Source of the DNA: Lentilactobacillus senioris DSM 24302 = JCM 17472
GTDB lineage: Bacteria; Bacillota; Bacilli; Lactobacillales; Lactobacillaceae
DNA length: 64,000 nucleotides
Reading direction: 5' to 3'
NCBI RefSeq assembly: GCF_001436555.1
Contig: NZ_AYZR01000008.1
Span: 62,001 to 126,000 of the forward strand
The notes below the pieces were generated by a model. It ran no database searches and was not told the origin of the DNA. It was given only the letters and a program-made list of their open reading frames with translations. Shown in pieces: positions 1-9,688 of this stretch (within the stretch, counting starts at the first letter, position 1; each line of letters starts with the position of its first letter). The translations under genes were made by a program, and so were the position numbers.

Positions 1-45
1 CAAGGCAATCTCCTTTCTAAGAGTTCTGTTCTTTCTATTTTAGCA
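1..45 (-). promoter_or_regulatory. Start region of a leftward gene lying off the window edge
   Basis: On the minus strand a strong Shine-Dalgarno GAAAGGAG (17 to 10) is followed after 6 nt by TTG at positions 3 to 1, a likely start codon. An extended -10 box (TG, one base, TAAAAT) lies at 45 to 37 on the same strand. A divergent gene therefore begins here and runs off the left end. Its product cannot be seen. Confidence 0.5.
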
Positions 46-76
46 TACTGGAAAAAAGGAATAAATTAGAATAATA

Positions 77-139
77 TTTGAAATCTATTTCACAATCTTT
101 GTTAGTATGGTAAAATAGATACCAATAAGTATTTCACAA
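77..139 (+). promoter_or_regulatory. rex promoter with repeated Rex-like half-sites
   Basis: An extended -10 (TG at 108-109, then TAAAAT 111-116) has a weak -35 TTTCAC at 88-93. The -35 overlaps ATTTCACAA (87-95), identical to one arm of the Rex consensus. The opposite arm is imperfect (TTTGAAAT, 77-84) and the arms are 2 bp further apart than in the usual 18-bp site. A second exact ATTTCACAA lies at 131-139. Autoregulation by Rex is an inference. Confidence 0.4.
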
Positions 140-180
140 GACGTAATCTTTGAACTACGGATATGGGAGGAAAACATTTC

Positions 181-810
181 GTGGCAGTTGAAAATATTCC
201 AAAGGCAACGGCTAAACGGTTGCCCATTTATTATCGCTATTTAAACATTTTACACGATGCTGGTAAAAATCGGATCTCATCAACCGAACTAGCAGATGCA
301 GTCCAAGTTGACTCAGCAACAATTCGCCGTGACTTTTCCTATTTTGGTGCTTTAGGTAAGAGAGGGTATGGTTACGACGTTGATAACTTACTTAACTTTT
401 TCAAACAAATCCTTAACCAAGAACGACTCACCAGTGTGGCTTTAGTCGGGGTAGGTAACTTAGGACATGCCTTACTTAACTTTAACTTCCACAAGGATAG
501 TAACGTCCGTATTTCAGCAGCGTTTGATATTGATGAAAATATCGTCAATACAATTCAAGATGGAGTTCCGGTTTATCCAATGGATGAGCTAGGACAACAA
601 TTGGAAGACCAACAAATTAAGGTGGTTATTTTAACTGTTCCTTCTGTTGAAGCCCAAAAGGTAACGGATGATGCTGTTGCTGGTGGAGTTCAAGGTATCC
701 TTAACTTTACCCCAATTCGGTTGTCTGTTCCAGACAAAGTACGAGTTCAAAACGTTGATTTAACTAACGAACTCCAAACTCTAATTTACTTTATTGATAA
801 CTATTCTTAA
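181..810 (+). CDS. rex: Redox-sensing transcriptional repressor Rex
   Basis: Rex is a dimeric repressor that leaves DNA when NADH rises and so controls fermentation genes. The N-terminal third (about residues 10-60) is a winged-helix DNA-binding domain, with the [13 protein letters not shown] recognition segment. A Rossmann NAD(H)-binding domain follows, with the dinucleotide loop GVGNLG at residues 90-95. I place the start at GTG 181, because GGGAGG at 165-170 gives normal spacing; an in-frame ATG at 163 overlaps that ribosome binding site and is unlikely. The resulting 209 residues match the usual family length. It sits directly upstream of groESL, a common arrangement in lactobacilli, but a terminator separates them. 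Confidence 0.95.
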   Translation: MAVENIPKATAKRLPIYYRYLNILHDAGKNRISSTELADAVQVDSATIRRDFSYFGALGKRGYGYDVDNLLNFFKQILNQERLTSVALVGVGNLGHALLNFNFHKDSNVRISAAFDIDENIVNTIQDGVPVYPMDELGQQLEDQQIKVVILTVPSVEAQKVTDDAVAGGVQGILNFTPIRLSVPDKVRVQNVDLTNELQTLIYFIDNYS

Positions 811-818
811 GTTTAATT

Positions 819-848
819 ACGTAAACCTATTTGGTTTGCGTTTTTTTA
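819..848 (+). terminator. Rho-independent terminator of rex
   Basis: A 9-bp stem (819-827 with 833-841, one G-T wobble) and a 5-nt loop are followed by a run of T from 841. Confidence 0.85.
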
Positions 849-866
849 TTTTTCTAACCAAAACGC

Positions 867-895
867 TTGCATTTCTTAACGAATGATAATATATT
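867..895 (+). promoter_or_regulatory. groESL promoter
   Basis: A -35 box TTGCAT (867-872) and a -10 box TATATT (890-895) are separated by 17 bp. The transcription start would fall just before or within the CIRCE operator, the usual geometry for HrcA repression. Confidence 0.75.
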
Positions 896-906
896 ATAAA
901 CAGTGT

Positions 907-933
907 TTAGCACTTCTGACAAATAAGTGCTAA
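907..933 (+). promoter_or_regulatory. CIRCE operator (HrcA binding site)
   Basis: TTAGCACTT (907-915) and AAGTGCTAA (925-933) form a perfect inverted repeat around a 9-bp spacer. The classical CIRCE arms are TTAGCACTC and GAGTGCTAA, so only the innermost base pair differs. groESL is therefore expected to be repressed by HrcA and induced by heat or misfolded protein. hrcA itself is not in the window. Confidence 0.93.
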
Positions 934-970
934 CAATGCTAATAATGTTGAAATTGATGGAGGGATTATC

Positions 971-1255
971 GTGTTAAAACCATTAGGAGATCGCGTAATC
1001 ATCGAAACGCTAGAAGAACAAGAAGAAACCGTTGGTGGAATTGTCTTAGCAAGTAATGTTAAGGAAAAACCCCAAACTGGTAAAGTAATTTCTGTTGGTG
1101 CTGGTCGGGTGTTAGATAACGGTCAAACTGTTGCTCCAGCTGTTAAGGAAGGCGACGTTGTTATGTTTGACAAGTACGCCGGTACTGAAGTGAACTATGA
1201 TGAAAAGTCATACCTTGTTCTACATGAAAAAGACATTGTAGCAATCGTAGACTAA
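971..1255 (+). CDS. groES: Co-chaperonin GroES
   Basis: GroES is the heptameric lid of the GroEL folding chamber in the cytoplasm. The 94-residue product has the family opening [11 protein letters not shown] and a typical mobile loop around residues 17-33 ([11 protein letters not shown]). It is full length. Translation starts at GTG 971 behind GGAGGG (959-964). It is the first gene of a two-gene operon with groEL 45 bp downstream, under the CIRCE-controlled promoter. Confidence 0.97.
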   Translation: MLKPLGDRVIIETLEEQEETVGGIVLASNVKEKPQTGKVISVGAGRVLDNGQTVAPAVKEGDVVMFDKYAGTEVNYDEKSYLVLHEKDIVAIVD

Positions 1256-1297
1256 TAACTTTTTAAAATAATAAAAATTAAACGTTGAGGTGGATAA

Positions 1298-2920
<1,623 letters not shown>

Positions 2921-2936
2921 TTTAATAACTTTAGCT

Positions 2937-2968
2937 AAAAGCCTAGGCAATATTGCCTGGGCTTTTTT
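2937..2968 (+). terminator. Rho-independent terminator of groESL
   Basis: A 10-bp stem (about 2939-2948 with 2955-2964, one wobble pair) is followed by six T residues. Confidence 0.9.
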
Positions 2969-3001
2969 GTTGCCTTCAAAGCAAACTGATTTAGGTTAAT
3001 A

Positions 3002-3031
3002 TTGTTTTTTAAACCACAGAGAAGGTATAAT
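3002..3031 (+). promoter_or_regulatory. Promoter of the kimA-like gene
   Basis: A -35 TTGTTT (3002-3007) and a consensus -10 TATAAT (3026-3031) are spaced 18 bp. The start site would be near 3038, which leaves an untranslated leader of about 165 nt. Confidence 0.65.
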
Positions 3032-3037
3032 CCCTGT

Positions 3038-3202
3038 TAATATAAGACTAGTTGTGTGTTAAGATGTTTTTGTACTTTAATTAAAGAATAAGACTTGTTT
3101 TTCATGATGTTTAGGCATATGATTTTATAGTTTAGTGCACAATAAATCCGTGTACAACAAATATGCCAATTTATTAACCAAAGAGTTAAAGGAGTAATTG
3201 CT
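3038..3202 (+). promoter_or_regulatory. Structured 5' leader of the kimA-like gene
   Basis: The leader contains a perfect 12-bp palindrome (3075-3086). It also holds a nested hairpin with a perfect 7-bp outer stem GGCATAT/ATATGCC (3114-3120 with 3161-3167) and an inner 6-bp stem (3135-3140 with 3150-3155, one wobble). The ribosome binding site AAAGGAG follows about 20 nt later. I do not see the conserved core of the ydaO/yuaA c-di-AMP riboswitch. A regulatory function is inferred. Confidence 0.4.
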
Positions 3203-5044
3203 ATGTGGCGATATCTGAAACGGGTTTTAATTGGGAAACCCTTAAAAACGACGGACGAAGGAGGACAAGCGCTAAGTAAGTTCAAGGCGCTAGCTTTACT
3301 GTCGTCAGATGCTTTGTCATCCGTGGCATACGGGACAGAACAAATCACTACCATCCTGATCACGCTCTCAATGGCAGCGTTGATGTATCAAATTTGGGTT
3401 GCAGCTTTGGTTCTTGTGCTGTTAGCTGCGATTACGCTATCTTATCAACAAATTATTCATGCTTACCCTTCAGGAGGGGGCGCATATGTGGTAGCAAGTA
3501 CCAATTGGGGCCAAGGGGCCGGGTTGGTTGCCGGGGGGTCGTTACTGGTTGACTACATGTTGACCGTAGCCGTATCTACTACTTCTGCAACCGAGGCTAT
3601 TACTTCCGCAATTCCCGCATTGTACAGCCATCAAGTGCTATTATCTTGTTTGATTGTTATTGGAATTATGTTACTGAACTTGCGTGGATTACGAGAATCG
3701 GCTAGCTTTTTAACTTTGCCAGTGTATCTGTTTATTTTTATGATTATTTTCATGATTATTTACGGTGGTTATAACATTTTAACTGGTAATATTGAATACC
3801 ATGCTTCTGCCGGAATTACGGCTCCAGTTCAAGGAATGACGTTAGTACTATTTTTACGGGCTTTCTCATCTGGTTCATCTTCGTTGACTGGGGTGGAAGC
3901 AATTAGTAATGCGGTACCTAACTTTAAGAAGCCTAAGAGTCATAACGCTTCTGCAACATTGGCTATCATGGCTTTAATCTTGGGAATCTTCTTTGGAGGG
4001 ATTACCTACTTAAGTTACTATATGGGAATTGTCCCTAACGGTCATGAAACCGTCCTTTCCCAAATCGGTGAAGGAGTCTTCGGTCACGGATTCTTGTACT
4101 ATCTACTACAATTATCTACCGCAATGATTTTAGCGGTGGCTGCTAACACCGGGTTCTCCGCTTTTCCAATGTTGGCTTACAATATGGCTAAGGATAAATT
4201 TTTACCTCATGCTTACCTAGATAAAGGCGATCGGTTAGGTTATTCTAACGGTATCATCTCATTAGCCGTTGGCGCGGTAGTCTTAATCTTAATTTTTGGT
4301 GGAAAAACTAGTTCTTTAATTCCTCTCTACGCTGTTGGTGTGTTTGTGCCATTTACTTTGTCACAATCTGGAATGATTATTCACTGGAAACGCAATAAAG
4401 GTAAGTTCTGGGCCGGAAAAGCTACTATTAACTTCATTGGGGCTTTCATTTCAGTCTCATTAGTTATTTGTTTGTTCTTACTTCGATTTGAAAATGTTTG
4501 GCCATACTTGATTGTAATGCCATTACTATTACGGCTCTTCTACAAGATTAATAGACATTACAAGCGGGTAGCTGAACAATTACGAGTGGAAGAAACCGCT
4601 AGAAGTATTGCGGCTACTCATCATTATGATGGTGCTACCGTTATTGTGTTGGTTAGTGGAGTTACTAAAGTTACGGCTAAGGCAATTAGCTATGCCCAAT
4701 CCATTGGGGATTATGTTATTGCAATGCATGTTTCTTTTGATGCTAATCCAGAAAAGGAACATGAGACGGCAGAGGAATTTAAGAAGGAATTTCCAGATGT
4801 AAGGTTTGTAGATATTCACTCTTCTTACCGTTCAATTGCTCAGCCAACATTACGTTTCTGCGATGTAATTGCTAAACGAGCTGAGGATAGAAACTATTCC
4901 ACTACTGTTTTAGTACCGCAGTTTGTTCCTCGTCATCCATGGGAAAACATCTTGCATAATCAGACTAGTTTGCGTTTAAGAGCAACCTTAAATTCAAGAC
5001 AAAATATTGTGATTGCTACTTATAATTATCACTTAAAAGAGTAG
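3203..5044 (+). CDS. kimA: KimA-type potassium importer (APC superfamily)
   Basis: This is a 613-residue membrane transporter of the KimA (YdaO) group, proton-coupled high-affinity K+ importers of the APC superfamily. The first about 460 residues hold some twelve hydrophobic segments. The start IGKPLK, the segment LSSDALSSVAYGTEQI (about 32-47), YPSGGGAY and GGSLLVDY are all KimA-like. A cytoplasmic C-terminal domain follows, with LVPQFVPRHPWENILHNQTS near residues 571-590, the tail conserved in KimA proteins. In other Firmicutes KimA activity or expression is inhibited by c-di-AMP; cdaA lies 54 kb downstream here. Many databases would simply say APC family permease. The gene is monocistronic with its own promoter, leader and terminator. 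Confidence 0.85.
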   Translation: MWRYLKRVLIGKPLKTTDEGGQALSKFKALALLSSDALSSVAYGTEQITTILITLSMAALMYQIWVAALVLVLLAAITLSYQQIIHAYPSGGGAYVVASTNWGQGAGLVAGGSLLVDYMLTVAVSTTSATEAITSAIPALYSHQVLLSCLIVIGIMLLNLRGLRESASFLTLPVYLFIFMIIFMIIYGGYNILTGNIEYHASAGITAPVQGMTLVLFLRAFSSGSSSLTGVEAISNAVPNFKKPKSHNASATLAIMALILGIFFGGITYLSYYMGIVPNGHETVLSQIGEGVFGHGFLYYLLQLSTAMILAVAANTGFSAFPMLAYNMAKDKFLPHAYLDKGDRLGYSNGIISLAVGAVVLILIFGGKTSSLIPLYAVGVFVPFTLSQSGMIIHWKRNKGKFWAGKATINFIGAFISVSLVICLFLLRFENVWPYLIVMPLLLRLFYKINRHYKRVAEQLRVEETARSIAATHHYDGATVIVLVSGVTKVTAKAISYAQSIGDYVIAMHVSFDANPEKEHETAEEFKKEFPDVRFVDIHSSYRSIAQPTLRFCDVIAKRAEDRNYSTTVLVPQFVPRHPWENILHNQTSLRLRATLNSRQNIVIATYNYHLKE

Positions 5045-5062
5045 TAAAACAGCAAACAAAAA

Positions 5063-5097
5063 AAGGAATGACCTTACCCAGGTCATTCCTTTTTTTG
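5063..5097 (+). terminator. Terminator of the kimA-like gene
   Basis: An 11-bp stem (5063-5073 with 5081-5091) is followed by a T run. The A run on the other side would let it work in both directions. Confidence 0.9.
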
Positions 5098-5114
5098 TGG
5101 CTAGTGAACGATAT

Positions 5115-5144
5115 AAAAAAACGACCTAAAAAGGTCGTTTTTTG
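5115..5144 (-). terminator. Terminator of lrgAB
   Basis: A 10-bp stem (5118-5127 with 5132-5141) has a 4-nt loop and, on the minus strand, a T run just past the lrgB stop. It is the second of two hairpins between the convergent genes. Confidence 0.85.
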
Positions 5145-5148
5145 TTTA

Positions 5149-5889
5149 TTATTTAATGCCCATCATATTAACGAAGATAGGTACAACAATATCGGAAACA
5201 ATGGAAATAATAACAGTTGCGATAGCAGCCATTGATCCTTGAACGGAACCAAGTTGTAGGGCCTTAGCTGAACCAACGGTATGACCAGCAGTACCAAGTC
5301 CTAAACCAACTCCAACGGGTTCTTTCAAATGGAAGATCTTAAGTAACCATGAAGCCAAAGCGTAAATAATAACAGCGTTGACGATGCAGGCCATAGCAGT
5401 AACGGCTGGAATACCACCAATTGCACCAGCGATTGGCATAGCCACGGCAGTAGTTGCTGCTTGTGGAAGCATTGAAAGAATACCGGCATTGTCTAAGCCA
5501 AAGACTTTGGAAACACCAAAAATAACAAATAATGAAATGAATAATCCAATTGTTAATGAAAGAATAATTACCGGCCAGAAACGTTTAACAATATCGTTTC
5601 GACGGTAAAGGGGAATAGCAAAAGCGATGGTAGCGGGTTGTAAGAACCAAATAATTTCATTACCACCCGGTAAGTAAGCATTTGTATAGAACCAAGTTGT
5701 ATCTACGTTGAACCATTTAGCCATCAGAACTAAAATGACGATCCCTAAAACCATTCCCACAAAGAGGGGTTGGAATAGGAAAAAGCCATGTGAGATTTTG
5801 AAAAGCCATTGACCTAATAGGAATACCGCAATTGAGAGAAAAATCCCAAAAATAGGGGTACCCAAATATTTAATTATTTCAGCTTGCAT
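5149..5889 (-). CDS. lrgB: LrgB-family membrane protein
   Basis: The 246-residue polytopic protein belongs to the LrgB/CidB/YohK family. The C-terminal half carries the family glycine-rich stretch (VGVGLGLGTAGHTVGSAKAL, roughly residues 192-211). In Bacillus and streptococci the LrgA/LrgB pair is needed for pyruvate uptake; in staphylococci it was described as an antiholin-like modulator of murein hydrolase activity. It is translated 18 bp after lrgA on the same strand, so the two form an operon. No lytSR two-component genes are adjacent. Pyruvate transport is the more likely role, but this is inference. Confidence 0.88.
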   Translation of the reverse strand: MQAEIIKYLGTPIFGIFLSIAVFLLGQWLFKISHGFFLFQPLFVGMVLGIVILVLMAKWFNVDTTWFYTNAYLPGGNEIIWFLQPATIAFAIPLYRRNDIVKRFWPVIILSLTIGLFISLFVIFGVSKVFGLDNAGILSMLPQAATTAVAMPIAGAIGGIPAVTAMACIVNAVIIYALASWLLKIFHLKEPVGVGLGLGTAGHTVGSAKALQLGSVQGSMAAIATVIISIVSDIVVPIFVNMMGIK

Positions 5890-5907
5890 AATTAATTCAT
5901 CCTTTCT

Positions 5908-6327
5908 TTATTCGGTAACACTAGTATCTTTGTGGAAGACATTCTTCATAATCCACATAAATAGTGAGGTAACTAAAGCTACAACTACAAGTAAGATTAC
6001 CGTTGAAAGAATGATTACGATGATCAATTGAACACCTTGATCTTTCATGACATCTAGACTGGCTGTTAAAGCGATACCTGATGGAACAAATAGGAAGGCA
6101 ATTAAACCAATCATGAAATCAGCAAATTTTTCAACCCATTCTAATTTCACAATGTGAAAGGCTAACAAACAATACATTAAAATCAAACCTATCACAGGTG
6201 TTGGAACTGGAAAACTCGCTGGAAATAATGGTGAAATAAGGCTAGAAACAAAAAGAACTGCAGCAAAGATTCCCATCTGGACAAGGATTGGAGCTTCTTT
6301 GGTCTCCGTATTCTGCTTATCGTTCAT
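5908..6327 (-). CDS. lrgA: LrgA-family holin-like membrane protein
   Basis: A small hydrophobic protein of 139 residues with about four membrane segments, including the LrgA/CidA feature SSLISPLFPASFPVPTPVIG and the MIGLIAFLFVPSGIALT stretch. It forms a two-gene operon with lrgB and probably a heteromeric membrane complex. I start it at ATG 6327, because AAAGGAG lies 8 nt upstream; an in-frame TTG 18 nt earlier overlaps that site and is rejected. Despite holin-like resemblance this is a chromosomal housekeeping pair, not a phage gene. Confidence 0.88.
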   Translation of the reverse strand: MNDKQNTETKEAPILVQMGIFAAVLFVSSLISPLFPASFPVPTPVIGLILMYCLLAFHIVKLEWVEKFADFMIGLIAFLFVPSGIALTASLDVMKDQGVQLIIVIILSTVILLVVVALVTSLFMWIMKNVFHKDTSVTE

Positions 6328-6367
6328 ATTACTATCTCCTTTCAAAATACATTTTTAAACCACCTTC

Positions 6368-6395
6368 ATTATAGCATTTCACAAATAAAAAACAA
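6368..6395 (-). promoter_or_regulatory. lrgAB promoter with a Rex-like half-site
   Basis: Read on the minus strand, a -35 TTGTTT (6395-6390) and a perfect -10 TATAAT (6373-6368) are separated by 16 bp. The spacer contains TTGTGAAAT (6384-6376), identical to one arm of the Rex operator and to the repeat seen before rex. No second arm is visible. Confidence 0.55.
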
Positions 6396-6498
6396 TTTAA
6401 AAGTGAATAAATGATCAATGAATCACAAAAAGATAGATTCTAAATCTAGTTCAAAACGTTCAATTTTTATTAAAGATCCACAAGAACCCGTAGTGAGC

Positions 6499-6527
6499 TT
6501 GTATTTAGCCCGTTCGGTTTGTATAAT
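6499..6527 (+). promoter_or_regulatory. tagO promoter
   Basis: TTGTAT (6499-6504) and TATAAT (6522-6527) are separated by exactly 17 bp, 35 bp before the tagO start codon. Confidence 0.75.
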
Positions 6528-6561
6528 TAATTAAAACTAAAATAAATTTGAGGTTAATATC

Positions 6562-7653
6562 TTGAGATTTGAAATCATTGTTTCATTAGTTGCAACCATG
6601 ATTATCTCGGCAATTTTGACCCCATTTGTTCGAAAGCTAGCCTTTAGGGTCGGAGCCGTTGATACTCCGAATAACCGACGAGTTAATAAGGTGCCGATGC
6701 CGACAATTGGTGGGTTAGCAATATTTATTGCCTTCACGTTTTCTACAATGGTCCTGTTGAGAAACCAAATGCCGACTAAAACATTATGGGGAATTTTCGG
6801 CGGAGAAGTCATCATCATCCTAACCGGAATTGTGGATGATATTTTTGAATTAAAACCGCGTCAGAAAGTTCTAGGAATTTCGTTAGCGGCTTTATGGGTT
6901 TATTTTTTTGCAGGGGTTCGAATGACTTCCATTACCCTACCATTTATTACGGTGCAGTTGGGATGGCTAAGTTTGCCACTTACGTGGTTATGGATTTTAG
7001 CGATTACTAACGCGGTTAATTTAATTGATGGATTAGATGGATTGGCTACCGGTGTTTCTATTATCTCATTGAGTACGATGGGGATTACTGGGATGTTTTT
7101 TTTAAATGTTGGTAATGTATTTATTTCCATTATGATCTTTGCCTTAGTGGCTTCGTGTTTAGGATTCTTGCCGTATAACTTTTTCCCAGCTCGTATTTAT
7201 TTGGGAGATACTGGTGCTTTGTTTATTGGCTTTATGATCTCCGTCTTTTCTTTGTTTGGATTAAAAAACGCAACGTTTATTACCGTGATTATTCCGGTAG
7301 TTATTCTAGGGGTGCCGATTACGGATACCTTGTACGCAATTTTAAGACGGTGGTTGAATAAAGAACCAATTTCTCATGCGGATAAGATGCATTTACATCA
7401 CCGCTTAATGAGTTTGGGTCTAACTCATCGACAAACTGTATTAGTAATTTATGGAATTGCATTAATCTTTTCATTTATTTCTTTGCTTTACCCAATCTCA
7501 TCTTTATGGGGATCGATACTGTTAACCATCGCTGTATTGATTGGGTTAGAGCTGTTTGTGGAAACTATCGGATTAGTTGGAAAAGATAGACAACCACTTT
7601 TAAACGGCATTAAAAAAGTAGTTAAGGGAACAACTAGTAAAAATAGTCATTAA
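6562..7653 (+). CDS. tagO: Undecaprenyl-phosphate GlcNAc-1-phosphate transferase (TagO/WecA family)
   Basis: This integral membrane enzyme starts wall teichoic acid or related polymer synthesis by moving GlcNAc-1-phosphate from UDP-GlcNAc to undecaprenyl phosphate. The 363-residue protein has about ten or eleven hydrophobic segments and all family motifs: paired aspartates in VDDIFELKPRQK (D92, D93), NLIDGLDG with D156 and D159, FPARIYLGDTGALF with D216, and the cytoplasmic histidine motif HLHHR (277-281). Translation starts at TTG 6562 behind GAGGT at 6550-6554. It stands alone between its own promoter and a bidirectional terminator. Confidence 0.93.
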   Translation: MRFEIIVSLVATMIISAILTPFVRKLAFRVGAVDTPNNRRVNKVPMPTIGGLAIFIAFTFSTMVLLRNQMPTKTLWGIFGGEVIIILTGIVDDIFELKPRQKVLGISLAALWVYFFAGVRMTSITLPFITVQLGWLSLPLTWLWILAITNAVNLIDGLDGLATGVSIISLSTMGITGMFFLNVGNVFISIMIFALVASCLGFLPYNFFPARIYLGDTGALFIGFMISVFSLFGLKNATFITVIIPVVILGVPITDTLYAILRRWLNKEPISHADKMHLHHRLMSLGLTHRQTVLVIYGIALIFSFISLLYPISSLWGSILLTIAVLIGLELFVETIGLVGKDRQPLLNGIKKVVKGTTSKNSH

Positions 7654-7655
7654 AA

Positions 7656-7690
7656 AAGGAAATTAGCATTTACTGCTAATTTCCTTTTTT
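7656..7690. terminator. Bidirectional terminator between tagO and the IMPACT-family gene
   Basis: A 13-bp perfect stem (7656-7668 with 7674-7686) and 5-nt loop are flanked by an A run and a T run, so it can end both convergent transcripts. Confidence 0.92.
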
Positions 7691-8327
7691 AATTATTTTT
7701 TTCATAAGCTACAGCGACTGGTTTAATAGGTCCTTTGGTAACTGTCAGTTTGCCATTTAAGAGGTTAGTAAGGTCTGATATTATTTTGGCTTGTTCACTG
7801 ATCCTCACAGCAATGGTGATCTTAACTTGACTGCCATATTCAGTATTTTCAATATTGATGTTTTGAGTAGTTAAAAAATAGTTAAGGGAATCTAGTTGAG
7901 AATATTCGATCTGAATGTCTAATAATTGAAAATCAACTAGTTCTACTATGCCAATAGCTTCAACTGCAGCAGCGGTAGTGCCACTATAGGCCCTGATTAA
8001 ACCTCCGGCTCCCAATTTAATACCACCAAAATACCTAGTAACCACGGCAACCACATTATGGAGTTGATTTTTCTTTAGTACCTCTAAAATAGGAACGCCA
8101 GCAGTTCCAGAAGGTTCACCGTTATCACTAGCTCGTTGAATTTGATCTGTATCGCCTAAAAGATAAGCATAGCAATTATGATTAGCTTTAGGATTATCAG
8201 CTACTACTTGAGCAATGATTGCTTTAGCTTCATCTTCAGTTTCAACGGGGGCCAAATGACAAATAAAACGTGATTTTTTGATTATTTCTTCGTATTTACC
8301 AGTAGTGGCAATTGTTAAAAAACTCAT
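7689..8327 (-). CDS. IMPACT/YigZ-family protein
   Basis: A 212-residue cytosolic protein of the YigZ/YvyE (IMPACT, UPF0029) family. The N-terminal domain shows the family signature region SDNGEPSGTAGVPIL and VVTRYFGGIKLGAGGLIRAY (about residues 87-125), and a smaller ferredoxin-like C-terminal domain (DUF1949) follows. The biochemical role is not established; the eukaryotic relative IMPACT acts in translational control. It lies divergent to comFA, as in many Firmicutes where yvyE and comF are neighbours. Confidence 0.88.
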   Translation of the reverse strand: MSFLTIATTGKYEEIIKKSRFICHLAPVETEDEAKAIIAQVVADNPKANHNCYAYLLGDTDQIQRASDNGEPSGTAGVPILEVLKKNQLHNVVAVVTRYFGGIKLGAGGLIRAYSGTTAAAVEAIGIVELVDFQLLDIQIEYSQLDSLNYFLTTQNINIENTEYGSQVKITIAVRISEQAKIISDLTNLLNGKLTVTKGPIKPVAVAYEKNN

Positions 8328-8368
8328 TGGAATTCCTCCAAAACTATTTATTTAGTGAGGTGATAATT

Positions 8369-9688
8369 ATGGTGATGTGTATAAATGATTTGTTTGGCAG
8401 GCAGATCAACCAACTTGAGGTTCCTGCCGCACTACTGAATCATCCAGATTGTAATGGTTTTTCGGCTTTTAGACGAGAAGGCAGACACTTAATTTGTGTA
8501 AGGTGTGGTGGACGAATTCATCAACGAGAAACTAGATTAGCAACTGGAAATTTTTATTGTGCTAATTGTTTACAAATGGGACGGTTGACTTCTACCGATA
8601 AACTAGTAACGGTTAGCGAGCCCAATCAGTTCGAGTATAACGGCAATTGTCAATGGCAAGGAACTCTAACTGCTGACCAACAAAATTATGCCAAACAAGT
8701 GATTGCATCTATTGATCAGAGAACGAATCGCTTATTATGGGCTGTGACCGGAGCCGGCAAAACGGAAATGTTGTTTGCAGGTCTGGAACATGCTTTTAGG
8801 CAACAGTTGAGAGTAGCGGTGGTCTCTCCTAGAATTGATGTGATTTTAGAATTAGCCCCCAGACTCCGAACGGCCTTTCCAGATGTGACTAGCTGTTTAC
8901 TATATGGAAAAACTACTGAAAAGTACCAATATACTCAATTAGTGATTGCCACGGTCCATCAATTACTTAAATTTTACCACGCCTTTGACGTCTTAATAAT
9001 TGATGAGGTAGATGTTTTCCCGTTAGCAGGCAACAAACATTTACACTATGCTATTCAACGTGCTAAAAAAGCAAATAGCAGTGTTATTTATTTGACTGCT
9101 ACTCCTGACAAGGCTTTAAAACACCAAGTAAAAACTCGTCAACTGGAGGTCAGCTATTTACCACGTCGGTTTCATGGCTTTCCATTAGCAACTATTACTA
9201 ATATTAAGGTTGGCAACTGGCGAACTCGTTTAGCTCAAAATAAGTTACCCAGGAAATTGCTAATTGATATTGAGCAACGGTTAGCTAAACGACAACCTTT
9301 CTTATTATTTGTTCCACATGTGGCTGATTTGAGCTTGGTAGCTAATGTTTTGAATTTAAGGTTACGTTCACCTATCATTACGGTTTATGCTGCTGACCCA
9401 GATCGTATTAATAAGGTCCAACGGATGAGAAATGAAGAGACTTTATTTTTAATCACCACCACCATTTTAGAGCGGGGAGTCACTTTTCCGTTAATTGATG
9501 TATTGGTGCTAGGAGCTGATGATAACATTTTTTCTTCGGCGGCGTTAATTCAAATTGCTGGTCGGGTAGGACGAAATGCTAAACGTCCAACGGGATCAGT
9601 TTATTTTTATTATCATAAAATGACCAATTCTATTAGACAGGCTCAAAAAGAAATTAAAATGATGAATAAGAAGGCGGGATTTAATTAA
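8369..9688 (+). CDS. comFA: Competence helicase ComFA
   Basis: ComFA is an ATP-dependent DEAD-box-like helicase/translocase of the DNA uptake machinery. The 439-residue protein starts with a four-cysteine zinc site (C43, C46, C64, C67). The helicase core follows, with Walker A TGAGKTE at 127-133, DEVD at 212-215, TATP at 243-246 and the motif VI segment QIAGRVGRN. I choose ATG 8369, preceded by GAGGTG (8357-8362); upstream in-frame codons overlap the divergent gene. comFC starts inside the stop codon (TAATG), so the two are translationally coupled. Reading frame and motifs are intact, which suggests a functional, not decayed, competence gene. Confidence 0.93.
   Translation: MVMCINDLFGRQINQLEVPAALLNHPDCNGFSAFRREGRHLICVRCGGRIHQRETRLATGNFYCANCLQMGRLTSTDKLVTVSEPNQFEYNGNCQWQGTLTADQQNYAKQVIASIDQRTNRLLWAVTGAGKTEMLFAGLEHAFRQQLRVAVVSPRIDVILELAPRLRTAFPDVTSCLLYGKTTEKYQYTQLVIATVHQLLKFYHAFDVLIIDEVDVFPLAGNKHLHYAIQRAKKANSSVIYLTATPDKALKHQVKTRQLEVSYLPRRFHGFPLATITNIKVGNWRTRLAQNKLPRKLLIDIEQRLAKRQPFLLFVPHVADLSLVANVLNLRLRSPIITVYAADPDRINKVQRMRNEETLFLITTTILERGVTFPLIDVLVLGADDNIFSSAALIQIAGRVGRNAKRPTGSVYFYYHKMTNSIRQAQKEIKMMNKKAGFN

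Noticed and set aside
5149-6327. lrgAB as a holin/antiholin lysis cassette of a mobile element
   Set aside because: The pair is a common chromosomal operon flanked by core genes and more likely concerns pyruvate transport.
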